From an uncultured Selenomonadales bacterium (GTDB taxonomy: Bacteria; Bacillota; Negativicutes; Selenomonadales; Selenomonadaceae), in the NCBI GenBank assembly GCA_900321035.1, contig ONUH01000001.1, positions 124,001 to 188,000 of the forward strand: a stretch of 64,000 nucleotides of DNA, read 5' to 3'. The position numbers and the translations under genes were made by a program. This document shows positions 56,276 through 64,000 of the stretch, piece after piece. Below the pieces are notes generated by a model. That model was not told the DNA's origin. It made no database searches and saw nothing but the letters and a program-made list of their open reading frames with translations. Position 1 is the first letter of the stretch. Each line of letters begins with the position of its first letter.

Positions 56276-57373
56276 TCAAAAAACAAGCCGCTGTTTCTTC
56301 ATGTACACATTCAATAGTATAGCGATCGACATAATATTCGTCGTCAGCGAACTAATGCCGTAACTCATCAGCGGCAGCGGAATGCCCGTGACCGGCATGA
56401 TTCCCATCGTCATACCGATATTGACCAGCACATGGAATACCAGCATTGACGTGATGCCCACCGCCAAGAGCATCCCAAACGTGTCGCTGGCGTCCCGCGC
56501 AATCTTTATGCCGCGCCACAGCAGGATCAAATACATAATCAACAGAAACGCCGCGCCGACAAATCCCAATTCTTCGCCAACCACTGCAAAAATGAAATCG
56601 GTGTGATTCTCCGGCAAAAAATCGAGCTGGCTCTGCGTACCTTCAAACAGCCCTTTGCCAAAAAGTTGTCCCGAGCCGATGGCGATTTCCGATTGGATAA
56701 TATGATACCCCGACCCGAGCGGGTCTACATTCGGGTCGAGAAACACGAGAATACGCATTTTTTGATAATCCTTCAAAAAATGCCAAAGAATCGGGCTCGC
56801 CAAAAGCCCCGCCCCGAAAATCGCGCCCAGCAATTTCAGATTGACTCCTGCGGCAAATATCATGCCAAGAAAAATCGCGATGAACACCAGAGACGTGCCG
56901 AGGTCCGGCTGCTTCAATACCAACAGGAATGGAACCCCGACAAACGCGGCAATCGGCAATAAGTCGTGCAGGGTGTTCAATTTGCCTACCTTATCCTCCA
57001 AAAGCGCCGCCAACGAAATAATCATTATTATTTTGGAAAACTCCGACGGCTGGAGACTGATGGGACCGATCTGTATCCATCTCTGTGCGCCGAGCGCGCT
57101 GTGTCCGAACAGCATGACGGCTACAAGCAGGGCCAAGTTAATCCAATAGAGCGTCATCCCGTACCGCTGGAGCATCTTATAATCGAAATTCATAAAAAAG
57201 ACAGCCAGCGCAATATTCACCAAAGCGAACAAGCCCTGCCTCTGCACAAAACTCCCGCCCGCCGCCGTGTTGATATGCGTCGCGCTGCCTATGATGACGA
57301 GGCTCATCAATATAATTGCCGCCGTGGCAAAAATCAGCGTAAAATCCATACGCCGAAGCCATCGCTTATTCAT
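56276..57373 (-). CDS. rodA: Rod-shape SEDS peptidoglycan glycosyltransferase RodA
   Basis: RodA (365 aa) polymerises glycan strands for cell elongation together with the class B PBP2. About nine to ten transmembrane helices are evident; family motifs include LGAQRWIQIGPISLQPSEFSKI, LVLKQPDLGTSLVF with the catalytic aspartate (QPDLG) and GIPLPLMSYGISSLTTN near the end. ATG 57373 has GAGAGG 9 nt upstream. It lies downstream of minE across a terminator and is separated from its partner mrdA by minCDE. Confidence 0.95.
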   Translation of the reverse strand: MNKRWLRRMDFTLIFATAAIILMSLVIIGSATHINTAAGGSFVQRQGLFALVNIALAVFFMNFDYKMLQRYGMTLYWINLALLVAVMLFGHSALGAQRWIQIGPISLQPSEFSKIIMIISLAALLEDKVGKLNTLHDLLPIAAFVGVPFLLVLKQPDLGTSLVFIAIFLGMIFAAGVNLKLLGAIFGAGLLASPILWHFLKDYQKMRILVFLDPNVDPLGSGYHIIQSEIAIGSGQLFGKGLFEGTQSQLDFLPENHTDFIFAVVGEELGFVGAAFLLIMYLILLWRGIKIARDASDTFGMLLAVGITSMLVFHVLVNIGMTMGIMPVTGIPLPLMSYGISSLTTNIMSIAILLNVYMKKQRLVF

Positions 57374-57411
57374 GTATACTTTCCTCTCAAAAGACGTAGG
57401 GCAAATAGCGC

Positions 57412-57446
57412 CAAAAAACGCCGACGCAACCAGCGCCGGCATTTTC
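57412..57446 (-). terminator. Terminator after minE
   Basis: On the minus strand GCCGGCGC and GCGTCGGC (one wobble) pair around a 5-nt loop followed by GTTTTTTGG. It lies about 72 bp past minE and 39 bp before rodA. Confidence 0.75.
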
Positions 57447-57517
57447 ATCCTGCAGTTAAGGAATCACTGAACAAAGCCTTTTCGGCAAAGCCATAAATCG
57501 GCGTATCCAGCGTTTCT

Positions 57518-57796
57518 TTAATGCTTCCTCCCGGAAACCGGCCGCATACGGTTTACAGGAATATTGGCCACCAGTGCGACAGCATCCGCGTCGTTCTCCA
57601 AAGAGATTTCCATCGCCTGCTTATCTATTTCCATATAATTGGAAATGACCTTGATAATGTCGTTCTTGATATGTTCCATAACCTCGGGGGAAACATTCGC
57701 CCGATCGTGAATCAATACAAATTTCAATCGTTTATGCGCTTTTTCGGAGGAGCTTTCGGATTTGCCTCCGAAAAGCTTCAAAAGCGAATCAAACAT
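57518..57796 (-). CDS. minE: Cell division topological specificity factor MinE
   Basis: MinE (92 aa) stimulates MinD ATPase and drives its pole-to-pole movement. The membrane-targeting start MFDSLLKLFGG, the anti-MinCD helix region with AHKRLKFVLIHDRANVSPEVMEHIKNDIIKVIS, and the dimerisation part are present. It lies 13 nt after minD. Confidence 0.96.
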   Translation of the reverse strand: MFDSLLKLFGGKSESSSEKAHKRLKFVLIHDRANVSPEVMEHIKNDIIKVISNYMEIDKQAMEISLENDADAVALVANIPVNRMRPVSGRKH

Positions 57797-57809
57797 AAAT
57801 ATCCCCTCC

Positions 57810-58595
57810 TTAACGCTTAAACACGTGCTTCAGACGTTGCCAAAAAGATTCCGGCGCCAGTTCCTTGAAGGGAATATCCTCTCCACAGACGCGCCCGACA
57901 ATATCGCGGTATGCATCCCCTGCCGCAGAATCCTTCGATTCAACCACGGGCACGCCCCGGTTTGCAGAATCCACGACTTTGTCGTCGTCCGGCACCTGTC
58001 CGATGCACTCCAAGGAAAGGATATCGTCGATGGCGGTCATGTCGAGCATCGTGCCGTCCTTGACCATCTGGGGCCGAATACGGTTCACGATCAGCTTGAT
58101 CTCCTTATTCGCCGCCTGCAGCCGCCCGATAATCTTGTCAGCGTCACGCACGGCAGAAATCTCCGGATTAGTGACCACAATGGCCCAATCCGCGCCGATG
58201 ACTGCCGTCTCATACCCCTGCTCAATACCTGCCGGGCAGTCAATCAAAATATAGTCAAACTCGCTCTTCATTGCCTCGACAAGCTCCAGCATCTGTTCCG
58301 GCTCAATCGCCGTCTTGTCCGCAACCTGCGAAGTCGGAAGCAGGAACAGGTTCGTATATTTTTTATGACGAACCAAAGCCTGCCCGTAATTGACGCGTTT
58401 CTGCACTACATCCACCAAAGTATAGACAATACGGCGCTCCAGTCCCAGAAGCAGATCAAGATTCCGCAGCCCGGTATCCGTATCAATCAGGACAACCTTC
58501 TTGCCCCGAATCGCCAATCCGACTCCCAAGTTCGCCGTAGTCGTCGTTTTTCCGACGCCGCCCTTGCCCGACGTGATTACAATGACTTCGCTCAT
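57810..58595 (-). CDS. minD: Septum site-determining ATPase MinD
   Basis: MinD (261 aa) is the membrane-bound ParA-type ATPase of the Min system. The deviant Walker A GKGGVGKTT is at 10-18, LIDTDTGLRNLDLLLG and YILIDCPAGIEQGY follow, and the amphipathic membrane anchor is the C-terminal SFWQRLKHVFKR. It lies 11 nt after minC. Confidence 0.97.
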   Translation of the reverse strand: MSEVIVITSGKGGVGKTTTTANLGVGLAIRGKKVVLIDTDTGLRNLDLLLGLERRIVYTLVDVVQKRVNYGQALVRHKKYTNLFLLPTSQVADKTAIEPEQMLELVEAMKSEFDYILIDCPAGIEQGYETAVIGADWAIVVTNPEISAVRDADKIIGRLQAANKEIKLIVNRIRPQMVKDGTMLDMTAIDDILSLECIGQVPDDDKVVDSANRGVPVVESKDSAAGDAYRDIVGRVCGEDIPFKELAPESFWQRLKHVFKR

Positions 58596-58606
58596 ACCTC
58601 AATTTC

Positions 58607-59302
58607 CTACCTTTCTATCGGTTCAATCACAATTTTACCGTCAATGATTGATGCTCTTTCAGCCACCGTCGGCGTCTCCATCTGCTCCGGAGGCTGGGCA
58701 ATCCGATCCGCTATCCGAATCTGCGTCGGCATCAGACGATCCGCCACGATGAACGCCGTGGCGTCCCCGTATGCGCCTGCATGCACCATGCCTTTGCATG
58801 TCCCCCGAATATCAATACTGCCGCCCGCAATAATCTGCGCGCCGGGGTTCACGTTTCCGCAAATCATTATGGAACCCTGCGACTGTATCTCTTGTCCGCC
58901 CCGTACCGTCCTGTTGATGACAAGCATCCTTTTTTCTTCCGGCGGCACGGCAACAGCCGGCGCAACAGCCGGAGCAATGGTCGGCGTTTCCGCCTTTGGC
59001 TCCTCCTGCGAAGGAGGCGGCGGCGCCGCTTTTTTTGGCGCGGACTTCGGCGTCACTTCCGACAAATCTTCTACCCGAAACAAAACGCCGTGCTGATGAA
59101 AGAGTTTTCGCAAAGCGGCTTCATTTTTCGCAGACAAAGTCCCCGGAGCAATTTGGATTACCGTTCCCCTGCGAAAGAAACGGGAACCTTCTTCCAGCTT
59201 GTTCTGAATATCGGCTTTGATTGCGTCAAACTCGGCGTCGGGCGCAAACACGAGCTGAAGCCCTTGTTTGCTTCCTTTCAGTTTTACGATTTCCCCACTC
59301 AT
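58607..59302 (-). CDS. minC: Septum site-determining protein MinC
   Basis: MinC (231 aa) blocks FtsZ assembly away from mid-cell. A distinct N-terminal domain (to about 95) is followed by a Pro/Ala-rich linker and the C-terminal beta-helix (about 128-230) that dimerises and binds MinD: RTVRGGQEIQSQGSIMICGNVNPGAQIIAGGSIDIRG is characteristic. First gene of minCDE, with its own promoter at 59341-59369. Confidence 0.95.
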   Translation of the reverse strand: MSGEIVKLKGSKQGLQLVFAPDAEFDAIKADIQNKLEEGSRFFRRGTVIQIAPGTLSAKNEAALRKLFHQHGVLFRVEDLSEVTPKSAPKKAAPPPPSQEEPKAETPTIAPAVAPAVAVPPEEKRMLVINRTVRGGQEIQSQGSIMICGNVNPGAQIIAGGSIDIRGTCKGMVHAGAYGDATAFIVADRLMPTQIRIADRIAQPPEQMETPTVAERASIIDGKIVIEPIER

Positions 59303-59340
59303 GGCTACCCCACTTCACCCATAAAGCAAAAAACATATAT

Positions 59341-59369
59341 ATTATAATATAATTTGATGCACATGGCAA
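59341..59369 (-). promoter_or_regulatory. Promoter of minCDE
   Basis: TTGCCA and a perfect TATAAT are 17 bp apart on the minus strand, with the -10 about 40 bp upstream of the minC ATG, in the 95-bp spacer after mrdA. Confidence 0.85.
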
Positions 59370-59397
59370 AAAATCCTGCTGAACGTTTTATCGCTTA

Positions 59398-61176
59398 TTA
59401 TCTGCCGCCCGGCATCAACCCCGCAATGCTGAAAGCGGCCTCAAGAATTTTTTTCCCGATAGGCACCGCCGACTGCGACCCGAAGCCGCCGTTCTCCACA
59501 ATAACCGAAACGACGATATTGGGATTATTGAAAGGTCCGTAAGCCACGAACCAGCCGTGATCCGCGCCCTGGGGATTTTCCGCCGTCCCCGTCTTTCCGG
59601 CGATATCCACCGGAAAATACGCGCCGAACACCCCCGCCGCCGTTCCTTCCTTCGTAACGTCGCGAAGCCCCTGCTGCACCAATTGGATGACAGAATCCGG
59701 AACATCCAGCGTGGAAAGCAGCGTCGGCTTGTATTCCTTGATAATCTTCCCTTCGGAATCGACAATCTTGCTCACCAAATACGGCTTATACCGCTGTCCG
59801 TTGGCGGCGATTTCTCCCATGACCATCGCCGCCTGCAAAGGCGTCACCAGATTGAACCCCTGCCCAATCGCGGCGTCCAATGTTTCGGAATCGTACCACT
59901 CTTCTTCGAGATACTTCTCCTTATACGTGCGGCTGGGGGCTAGTCCCTCGCCCTCATAAGGCAGATTGATGCCCGTCTTTTCCCCGAGCCCGAACATTCG
60001 GGCATACTTTTCCAGTCTGTCCACGCCGAGACGGTATCCCATCTCATAAAAATAGTAATTGTCCGAATGCGCCAACGCGCTGGTAAAATCCAGCCAGCCT
60101 AAGACCTCGCCGCCCGCATTCCCTTTTTCTCCGAGCCAATAAACGCCCGTATCCAGAATCTGTTCCGTCGGCGTCACTACTTCTTCGGAAAGCGCCGCCG
60201 TACCGGTGACGATTTTGAACGTGGAGCCGGGCGGGTATTCGCCCATGATCGCTTTATTGCCCAAAGGGTCATACGGATTTTCGTTGATGAGCTTCCAGTT
60301 CTTTTCCGAGATGCCGTGCACGAAAAGATTCGGGTCGAACGCGGGACGGCTGACCAAAGCCAAAACCTCGCCGGTCTGCGGATTCATCACCACCGCGGCG
60401 GCCGCCTTCGCCCCGATCAGGTTCAGTTGGTCGTCCACGGCTTTTTCTGTCGCGGCCTGCAGCCGCCAGTCAATCGTCAAATGGAAATCGTAACCCGACA
60501 TCGGCTCTTTCTGCCCCAAAATCTGCACGGGCTTGCCGGTGACGTCCACTTCCACCAATTCGCCGCCGTTCTTACCGCGAAGCTCTTTGTCATAGACGCG
60601 CTCCAGCCCGAACTGCCCGATGATGTCGCCGGTCTTGTATCCTTCGTTCTTGCGCTCTTCCAGCTCCATATCGCTGATCTCGCTGACATAGCCCAAAATA
60701 TGCGCGCCCTGCTCTTTGTACAGATAATCCCGAACTGCCTGCACCTCAATAATAACACCGGGATACAGCGCGCTCTGCTCTTCAATCACCGTCAGCGCCT
60801 CGGGGCCCACATCGGTTTTGATGCGGATCGGTTCGTATCCCGTATGGGCCTTTATTTTTGCCTCGATCTCTTCTTTCGGCACGTTCAAGAGCTTGGAAAC
60901 CCGATCCACGACTTCCGGCTTGATGGGAGCCGTCAACGGCAGCAGCGATACCGTAAATCCGGGACGGTTCTCCACGATGCTCAGGCCGTTCCTGTCAAAA
61001 AACGTCCCGCGCGGAGCCATCGTCGGGATAAGGCGCGTCCGATTGCCGTCGGCCCGCCGGACATATTCGTCGCCCTGATAGACTTGAAGATAACCCGCCC
61101 GGGCAATCAAAAGCATAACGGCGCAAACAATCAGGCCGCTCAAAATCTTTAAACGATTTTCATAGTCACTCATCAT
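59398..61176 (-). CDS. mrdA: Penicillin-binding protein 2 (elongasome transpeptidase)
   Basis: The class B PBP (592 aa) crosslinks peptidoglycan with RodA during elongation. It has an N-terminal transmembrane helix (about 9-31), a pedestal domain, and the transpeptidase with SxxK (S318-T-F-K321), SDN (371-373) and KTGT (528-531). GEYPPGSTFKIVTG and YYFYEMGYRLG are typical of MrdA. Two adjacent ATG codons are possible starts; the first is used. It lies 36 nt after mreD. Confidence 0.96.
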   Translation of the reverse strand: MMSDYENRLKILSGLIVCAVMLLIARAGYLQVYQGDEYVRRADGNRTRLIPTMAPRGTFFDRNGLSIVENRPGFTVSLLPLTAPIKPEVVDRVSKLLNVPKEEIEAKIKAHTGYEPIRIKTDVGPEALTVIEEQSALYPGVIIEVQAVRDYLYKEQGAHILGYVSEISDMELEERKNEGYKTGDIIGQFGLERVYDKELRGKNGGELVEVDVTGKPVQILGQKEPMSGYDFHLTIDWRLQAATEKAVDDQLNLIGAKAAAAVVMNPQTGEVLALVSRPAFDPNLFVHGISEKNWKLINENPYDPLGNKAIMGEYPPGSTFKIVTGTAALSEEVVTPTEQILDTGVYWLGEKGNAGGEVLGWLDFTSALAHSDNYYFYEMGYRLGVDRLEKYARMFGLGEKTGINLPYEGEGLAPSRTYKEKYLEEEWYDSETLDAAIGQGFNLVTPLQAAMVMGEIAANGQRYKPYLVSKIVDSEGKIIKEYKPTLLSTLDVPDSVIQLVQQGLRDVTKEGTAAGVFGAYFPVDIAGKTGTAENPQGADHGWFVAYGPFNNPNIVVSVIVENGGFGSQSAVPIGKKILEAAFSIAGLMPGGR

Positions 61177-61212
61177 AATCCGCCGCTACCCTGCCTCGGA
61201 AGCTTTCCGGCG

Positions 61213-61707
61213 TCACTGCTTGGAAAGGAACCGCTCAGACATTTTCCTCGCCCAGAAATGCACGGGAAATGCAAAAGCGGCATTATAAGCCGTCATAGGA
61301 AGGAGCAGGCCGGAAAACTGCTCCATCCAGTCAAATCGATATCCCAGAAGAATCATAAACAGCAAGAGAATGAAATAATTCGCCACGCTCGCCGCAACGA
61401 CGGCAAACAACGGCAGAAAAAACTGCTCTTTCACAAAATGCCGGGAAAACGCCCCGCATGCATACCCAATCACCATTTTGCTGAAAATGTCCACGCCGAA
61501 AAAAGTCCCCGTGGCCAAATCCTGCAACAATCCGGCAAAAAAGCCGAACGTAACGCCTTCCTGGCTTCCCCGCAGAATGGAAACGGAAACGACGGCGACG
61601 AGCAGTAAATCCGCGCTGATTTCATGCCACGAAATCAGCGGAAGGATCGACGATTGCATCACGTACAGGACAACTGTGAACAGCGCCCAAGCGCCATATT
61701 TTTTCAT
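61213..61707 (-). CDS. mreD: Rod shape-determining protein MreD
   Basis: MreD (164 aa) is a small elongasome membrane protein with about five hydrophobic helices. The conserved central part is RGSQEGVTFGFFAGLLQDLATGTFFGVDIFSKMVIGY. Its ATG overlaps the mreC stop (ATGA), fitting the mreBCD operon. Confidence 0.93.
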   Translation of the reverse strand: MKKYGAWALFTVVLYVMQSSILPLISWHEISADLLLVAVVSVSILRGSQEGVTFGFFAGLLQDLATGTFFGVDIFSKMVIGYACGAFSRHFVKEQFFLPLFAVVAASVANYFILLLFMILLGYRFDWMEQFSGLLLPMTAYNAAFAFPVHFWARKMSERFLSKQ

Positions 61708-62849
61708 CGTTTCCCACCCGCCGCCGGCGTTGAGGGGGCCACGGGCTGCCGCTGCTCCGCCTGCGGTTTTGCCGGAGCGGGAGCCGGCTGTGCGGGCGCA
61801 TTCCCCGACTCGGCAGCCGACGGCTGTGCCGGCTGTACTTCATTGGACTGCGGCAAGCCCTGTGCGGGCTGTTGTGCCGCAGGAGGCGGCGCTGTGGGCG
61901 GAGCCGGTTGCTGCGCCGCCTTTTTTGCCGCTTCCATCGCGGCCACCGCCGCCCACGGATCCGTTTCCGTGCCCGGCGTCTGCTGCGGCGGCTTCAACGG
62001 CTCGGGCGGCGCCTCTCGGGACGCCACGATGACCGCCACGTCCTCCAACCGCTGAAAATCGGTCGCAGGCTCAATCACCGCATAATGAAGAAGTCCGCCG
62101 CTGTCATTCTTGACGGCGGACACGGTGCCGACCATAATTCCCTTTGGATAAATTCCGCCGAATCCCGACGTGACAACGATATCGCCCACTGCCATATCCT
62201 GGCTCTTGGGTACATTGACCATACGCGGATGCATCGCGTCGTCCGGCGTACCCTTGACGACGCCGGCCACACGGGACCGCTGCACCAGTGCGCCAGCCGC
62301 TGACCGCGGGTCCAAGATCAACTGCACCTTGGACGAAATCGGTCCGGCGTCCGTCACGGTTCCCACAAGACCGCGAGCCGTAATCACCGCCATATTTTTC
62401 TGGACGCCGTGCTGCGTGCCTCGGTCAATGACAATCATGCGCGTCCACGTCGTCGGCTCACGGCCGATGACACGCGCCATGACCAAATCGAACTGCCTCG
62501 CAGACTGCGTATATCCCAAGAGCTCGCGAAGACGGATATTCTCTGCCGCGTATTCGTTTGCCTGCACGTTCTGCACGCGGAGCTGCTCCACCTCGCTGCG
62601 GAGCAACTGATTTTGCTGATGGACGGTCAGTATATCCTGGACATTTGCCACCACGCCCTGTACCTGCGCTCCCGCCCAAGCCGCAGCCCGTTGGAATGGA
62701 GCCAAAAGCGTAATGACCGCGGGGCTTGAAAAGGGCGTCACGAACCGGCCCCTCGCCGCAAAAAAAACGATGCAGAAAACGCTGACGGTAATAAATATCA
62801 ACAGCCACGCAGTGCGGCCCGTCTCGCCTTCCCGCTTTACCTTGCTCAT
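61704..62849 (-). CDS. mreC: Rod shape-determining protein MreC with long Pro/Ala/Gln tail
   Basis: MreC (381 aa) links cytoplasmic MreB to periplasmic synthases. A transmembrane helix (about 13-33) is followed by a coiled coil (about 62-112, NQLLRSEVEQLRVQNVQANEYAAENIRLRELLGY) and the double beta-barrel with RVIGREPTTWTRMIVIDRGTQHGV and VGTVTDAGPISSKVQLILDPRS. Residues 278-381 form a low-complexity tail rich in Pro, Ala and Gln, about 100 residues beyond the usual end. It starts directly at the mreB stop. Confidence 0.95.
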   Translation of the reverse strand: MSKVKREGETGRTAWLLIFITVSVFCIVFFAARGRFVTPFSSPAVITLLAPFQRAAAWAGAQVQGVVANVQDILTVHQQNQLLRSEVEQLRVQNVQANEYAAENIRLRELLGYTQSARQFDLVMARVIGREPTTWTRMIVIDRGTQHGVQKNMAVITARGLVGTVTDAGPISSKVQLILDPRSAAGALVQRSRVAGVVKGTPDDAMHPRMVNVPKSQDMAVGDIVVTSGFGGIYPKGIMVGTVSAVKNDSGGLLHYAVIEPATDFQRLEDVAVIVASREAPPEPLKPPQQTPGTETDPWAAVAAMEAAKKAAQQPAPPTAPPPAAQQPAQGLPQSNEVQPAQPSAAESGNAPAQPAPAPAKPQAEQRQPVAPSTPAAGGKR

Positions 62850-63887
62850 TTATTTCAGCTTCTTCGTCGTCATAACCACGCGCTGCAAAAGCTCGATGTT
62901 CTCCAGCGAACGTCCTGTACCTTCTCCCACGCAGGAAAGAGCGTCCTCCGCCACCAAAACCGGCATCCCCGTTTCCTTGGAAAGCAGCTTGTCCAAATTC
63001 GTCAGCAAAGCGCCGCCGCCGGTCATCATGATTCCATGATCCATCACGTCGGAAGCCAATTCCGGCGGCGTTTTTTCCAAAGTGCCCTTGACCGCGTCAA
63101 TGATTTTGTAAATCGGCTCATTCAGCGCCTCGCGGACTTCGCGCGCTTTGAGATGCACCGTCTGCGGAAGACCGCTGACCAAATCGCGCCCGCGGATATC
63201 CATCGCCTTCTCCGTCGCCGGATCTACGATAGCCGTTCCGATCGCCATCTTGACCTCTTCCGCAGTTCTCTCGCCAATCAACAGATTATACATGCGCTTG
63301 ACATACTGGACGATAGCCGAATCCAATTCGTCGCCGCCGATGCGGATGGAACGGCTCGTCACGATACCGCCCAAAGAAATGACGGCAATCTCCGTCGTGC
63401 CGCCGCCGATATCGACGACCATACTGCCCGTCGCCTCTTCCACCGGAAGCCCTGCCCCGATTGCCGCAGCCATCGGCTCCTCAATCAGGTACGCTTCCCG
63501 TGCGCCGGCCTGCTGCGCCGCGTCGATGACCGCGCGCTTCTCCACTTCCGTGACGCCCGACGGCACGCCGACAACTACACGGGGCCGGACAAACGATTTC
63601 GTATTCATCGCCTTGCGAATGAAATACTTGAGCATCGCCTGCGTCACGTCAAAATCGGCGATCACGCCGTCCTTCATCGGGCGAATCGCCACAATATTTC
63701 CCGGCGTGCGGCCGATCATGCGCTTTGCTTCCTCGCCGACCGCCAGCACCTCGCCGGTATCGCTCTTTATCGCCACCACGGACGGCTCACGAAGGACGAT
63801 GCCCCGTCCCTTCACATGCACCAACGTATTCGCCGTTCCAAGATCGATTCCCATGTCACGCGAAAAACCGCCAAATATGCTCCACAT
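62850..63887 (-). CDS. mreB: Actin-like rod-shape protein MreB
   Basis: MreB (345 aa) polymerises along the membrane and guides cell-wall synthesis. Actin-fold motifs are clear: [19 protein letters not shown] (phosphate 1), [35 protein letters not shown] (phosphate 2) and [19 protein letters not shown] (adenosine). I start at ATG 63887 ([17 protein letters not shown]); an AAGGAG lies rather far upstream (12 nt). First gene of mreB-mreC-mreD-mrdA. Confidence 0.96.
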   Translation of the reverse strand: MWSIFGGFSRDMGIDLGTANTLVHVKGRGIVLREPSVVAIKSDTGEVLAVGEEAKRMIGRTPGNIVAIRPMKDGVIADFDVTQAMLKYFIRKAMNTKSFVRPRVVVGVPSGVTEVEKRAVIDAAQQAGAREAYLIEEPMAAAIGAGLPVEEATGSMVVDIGGGTTEIAVISLGGIVTSRSIRIGGDELDSAIVQYVKRMYNLLIGERTAEEVKMAIGTAIVDPATEKAMDIRGRDLVSGLPQTVHLKAREVREALNEPIYKIIDAVKGTLEKTPPELASDVMDHGIMMTGGGALLTNLDKLLSKETGMPVLVAEDALSCVGEGTGRSLENIELLQRVVMTTKKLK

Positions 63888-63926
63888 TTCTTTTATAAGC
63901 TCCTTCCTCAACAACACAATATACCT

Positions 63927-63932
63927 ATTATA
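63927..63932 (-). promoter_or_regulatory. Candidate -10 element upstream of mreB
   Basis: A perfect TATAAT lies about 40 bp upstream of the mreB ATG on the minus strand. No good -35 is found at 16-18 bp, so this promoter is tentative; the true one may lie beyond the window edge. Confidence 0.35.
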
Positions 63933-64000
63933 GAAACAATGTTCCCATACTTTGCCATTTTCAAGCTATAGTATTGTACCACACCTTGAGCTTGAAGAAA

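Noticed and set aside
57762..59096. 444-codon plus-strand frame
   Set aside because: Antisense to minD and minC, both with all expected motifs.

Overview
The window looks like a housekeeping block from a diderm, anaerobic Firmicute of the Negativicutes, most probably Selenomonadaceae (inferred from gene content, gene order and about 50-55% GC; no database search was possible). Pointers are a phosphatidylserine synthase/decarboxylase pair, an FMN-riboswitch rib operon, ATP-type PEP carboxykinase, MinCDE nested in the mre/mrdA/rodA cluster, and a Firmicutes-order str-S10-spc-alpha ribosomal supercluster. Almost everything is on the minus strand; the only clear plus-strand genes are nadE, an SGNH-hydrolase gene and rpmB (40.2-44.2 kb). 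I saw no insertion sequence, prophage, CRISPR array, rRNA or complete tRNA.

Layout. 1-2.65 kb: envelope genes (partial glycosyltransferase, pssA, psd, WecG/TagA-type glycosyltransferase). 2.65-2.98 kb: AT-rich spacer with DnaA-box-like sites and inverted repeats. 2.99-8.08 kb: a tight fur-hemZ-hisS-aspS operon (transcribed in that order) with its own promoter and terminator. 8.16-8.70 kb: cobO. 8.8-27.98 kb: 35 genes read right to left: L7Ae-like gene, rpsL, rpsG, fusA, tuf, then S10, spc and alpha operons to rpoA-rplQ. 28.17-30.83 kb: an operon of a solute-binding lipoprotein and a Cache/HD-GYP phosphodiesterase, behind a leader whose small reading frame ends exactly at an intrinsic terminator. 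30.97-36.24 kb: glucosaminidase, UbiB-type kinase, aroH, RidA and tkt in one run. 36.4-40.2 kb: pckA, thrC, ybaK. 40.2-44.3 kb: nadE, SGNH hydrolase, rpmB. 44.3-51.1 kb: preA-like gene, then riboswitch-ribD-ribE-ribBA-ribH-yfcE-hslO. 51.1-52.1 kb: rplS-lepB. 52.2-63.9 kb: mreB-mreC-mreD-mrdA, minC-minD-minE (own promoter and terminator), rodA, two radical-SAM-linked genes and an RNase E/G gene.

The genes serve translation, envelope growth and division, flavin, NAD, heme and cobalamin cofactor supply, and central carbon flow. The least ordinary item is the 28.2-30.8 kb signalling operon: a periplasmic-type binding protein without transporter partners, paired with a membrane c-di-GMP phosphodiesterase and controlled by what looks like a leader-peptide or RNA attenuator. 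Secondary points are the DnaA-box spacer, a perfect 15-bp inverted repeat ahead of rpsJ, a PreA-like enzyme with extra Fe-S cysteine motifs, and many TTG/GTG starts in ribosomal protein genes. Start sites below were often moved inward from the longest reading frame because a clear Shine-Dalgarno (SD) sequence marks an internal codon.
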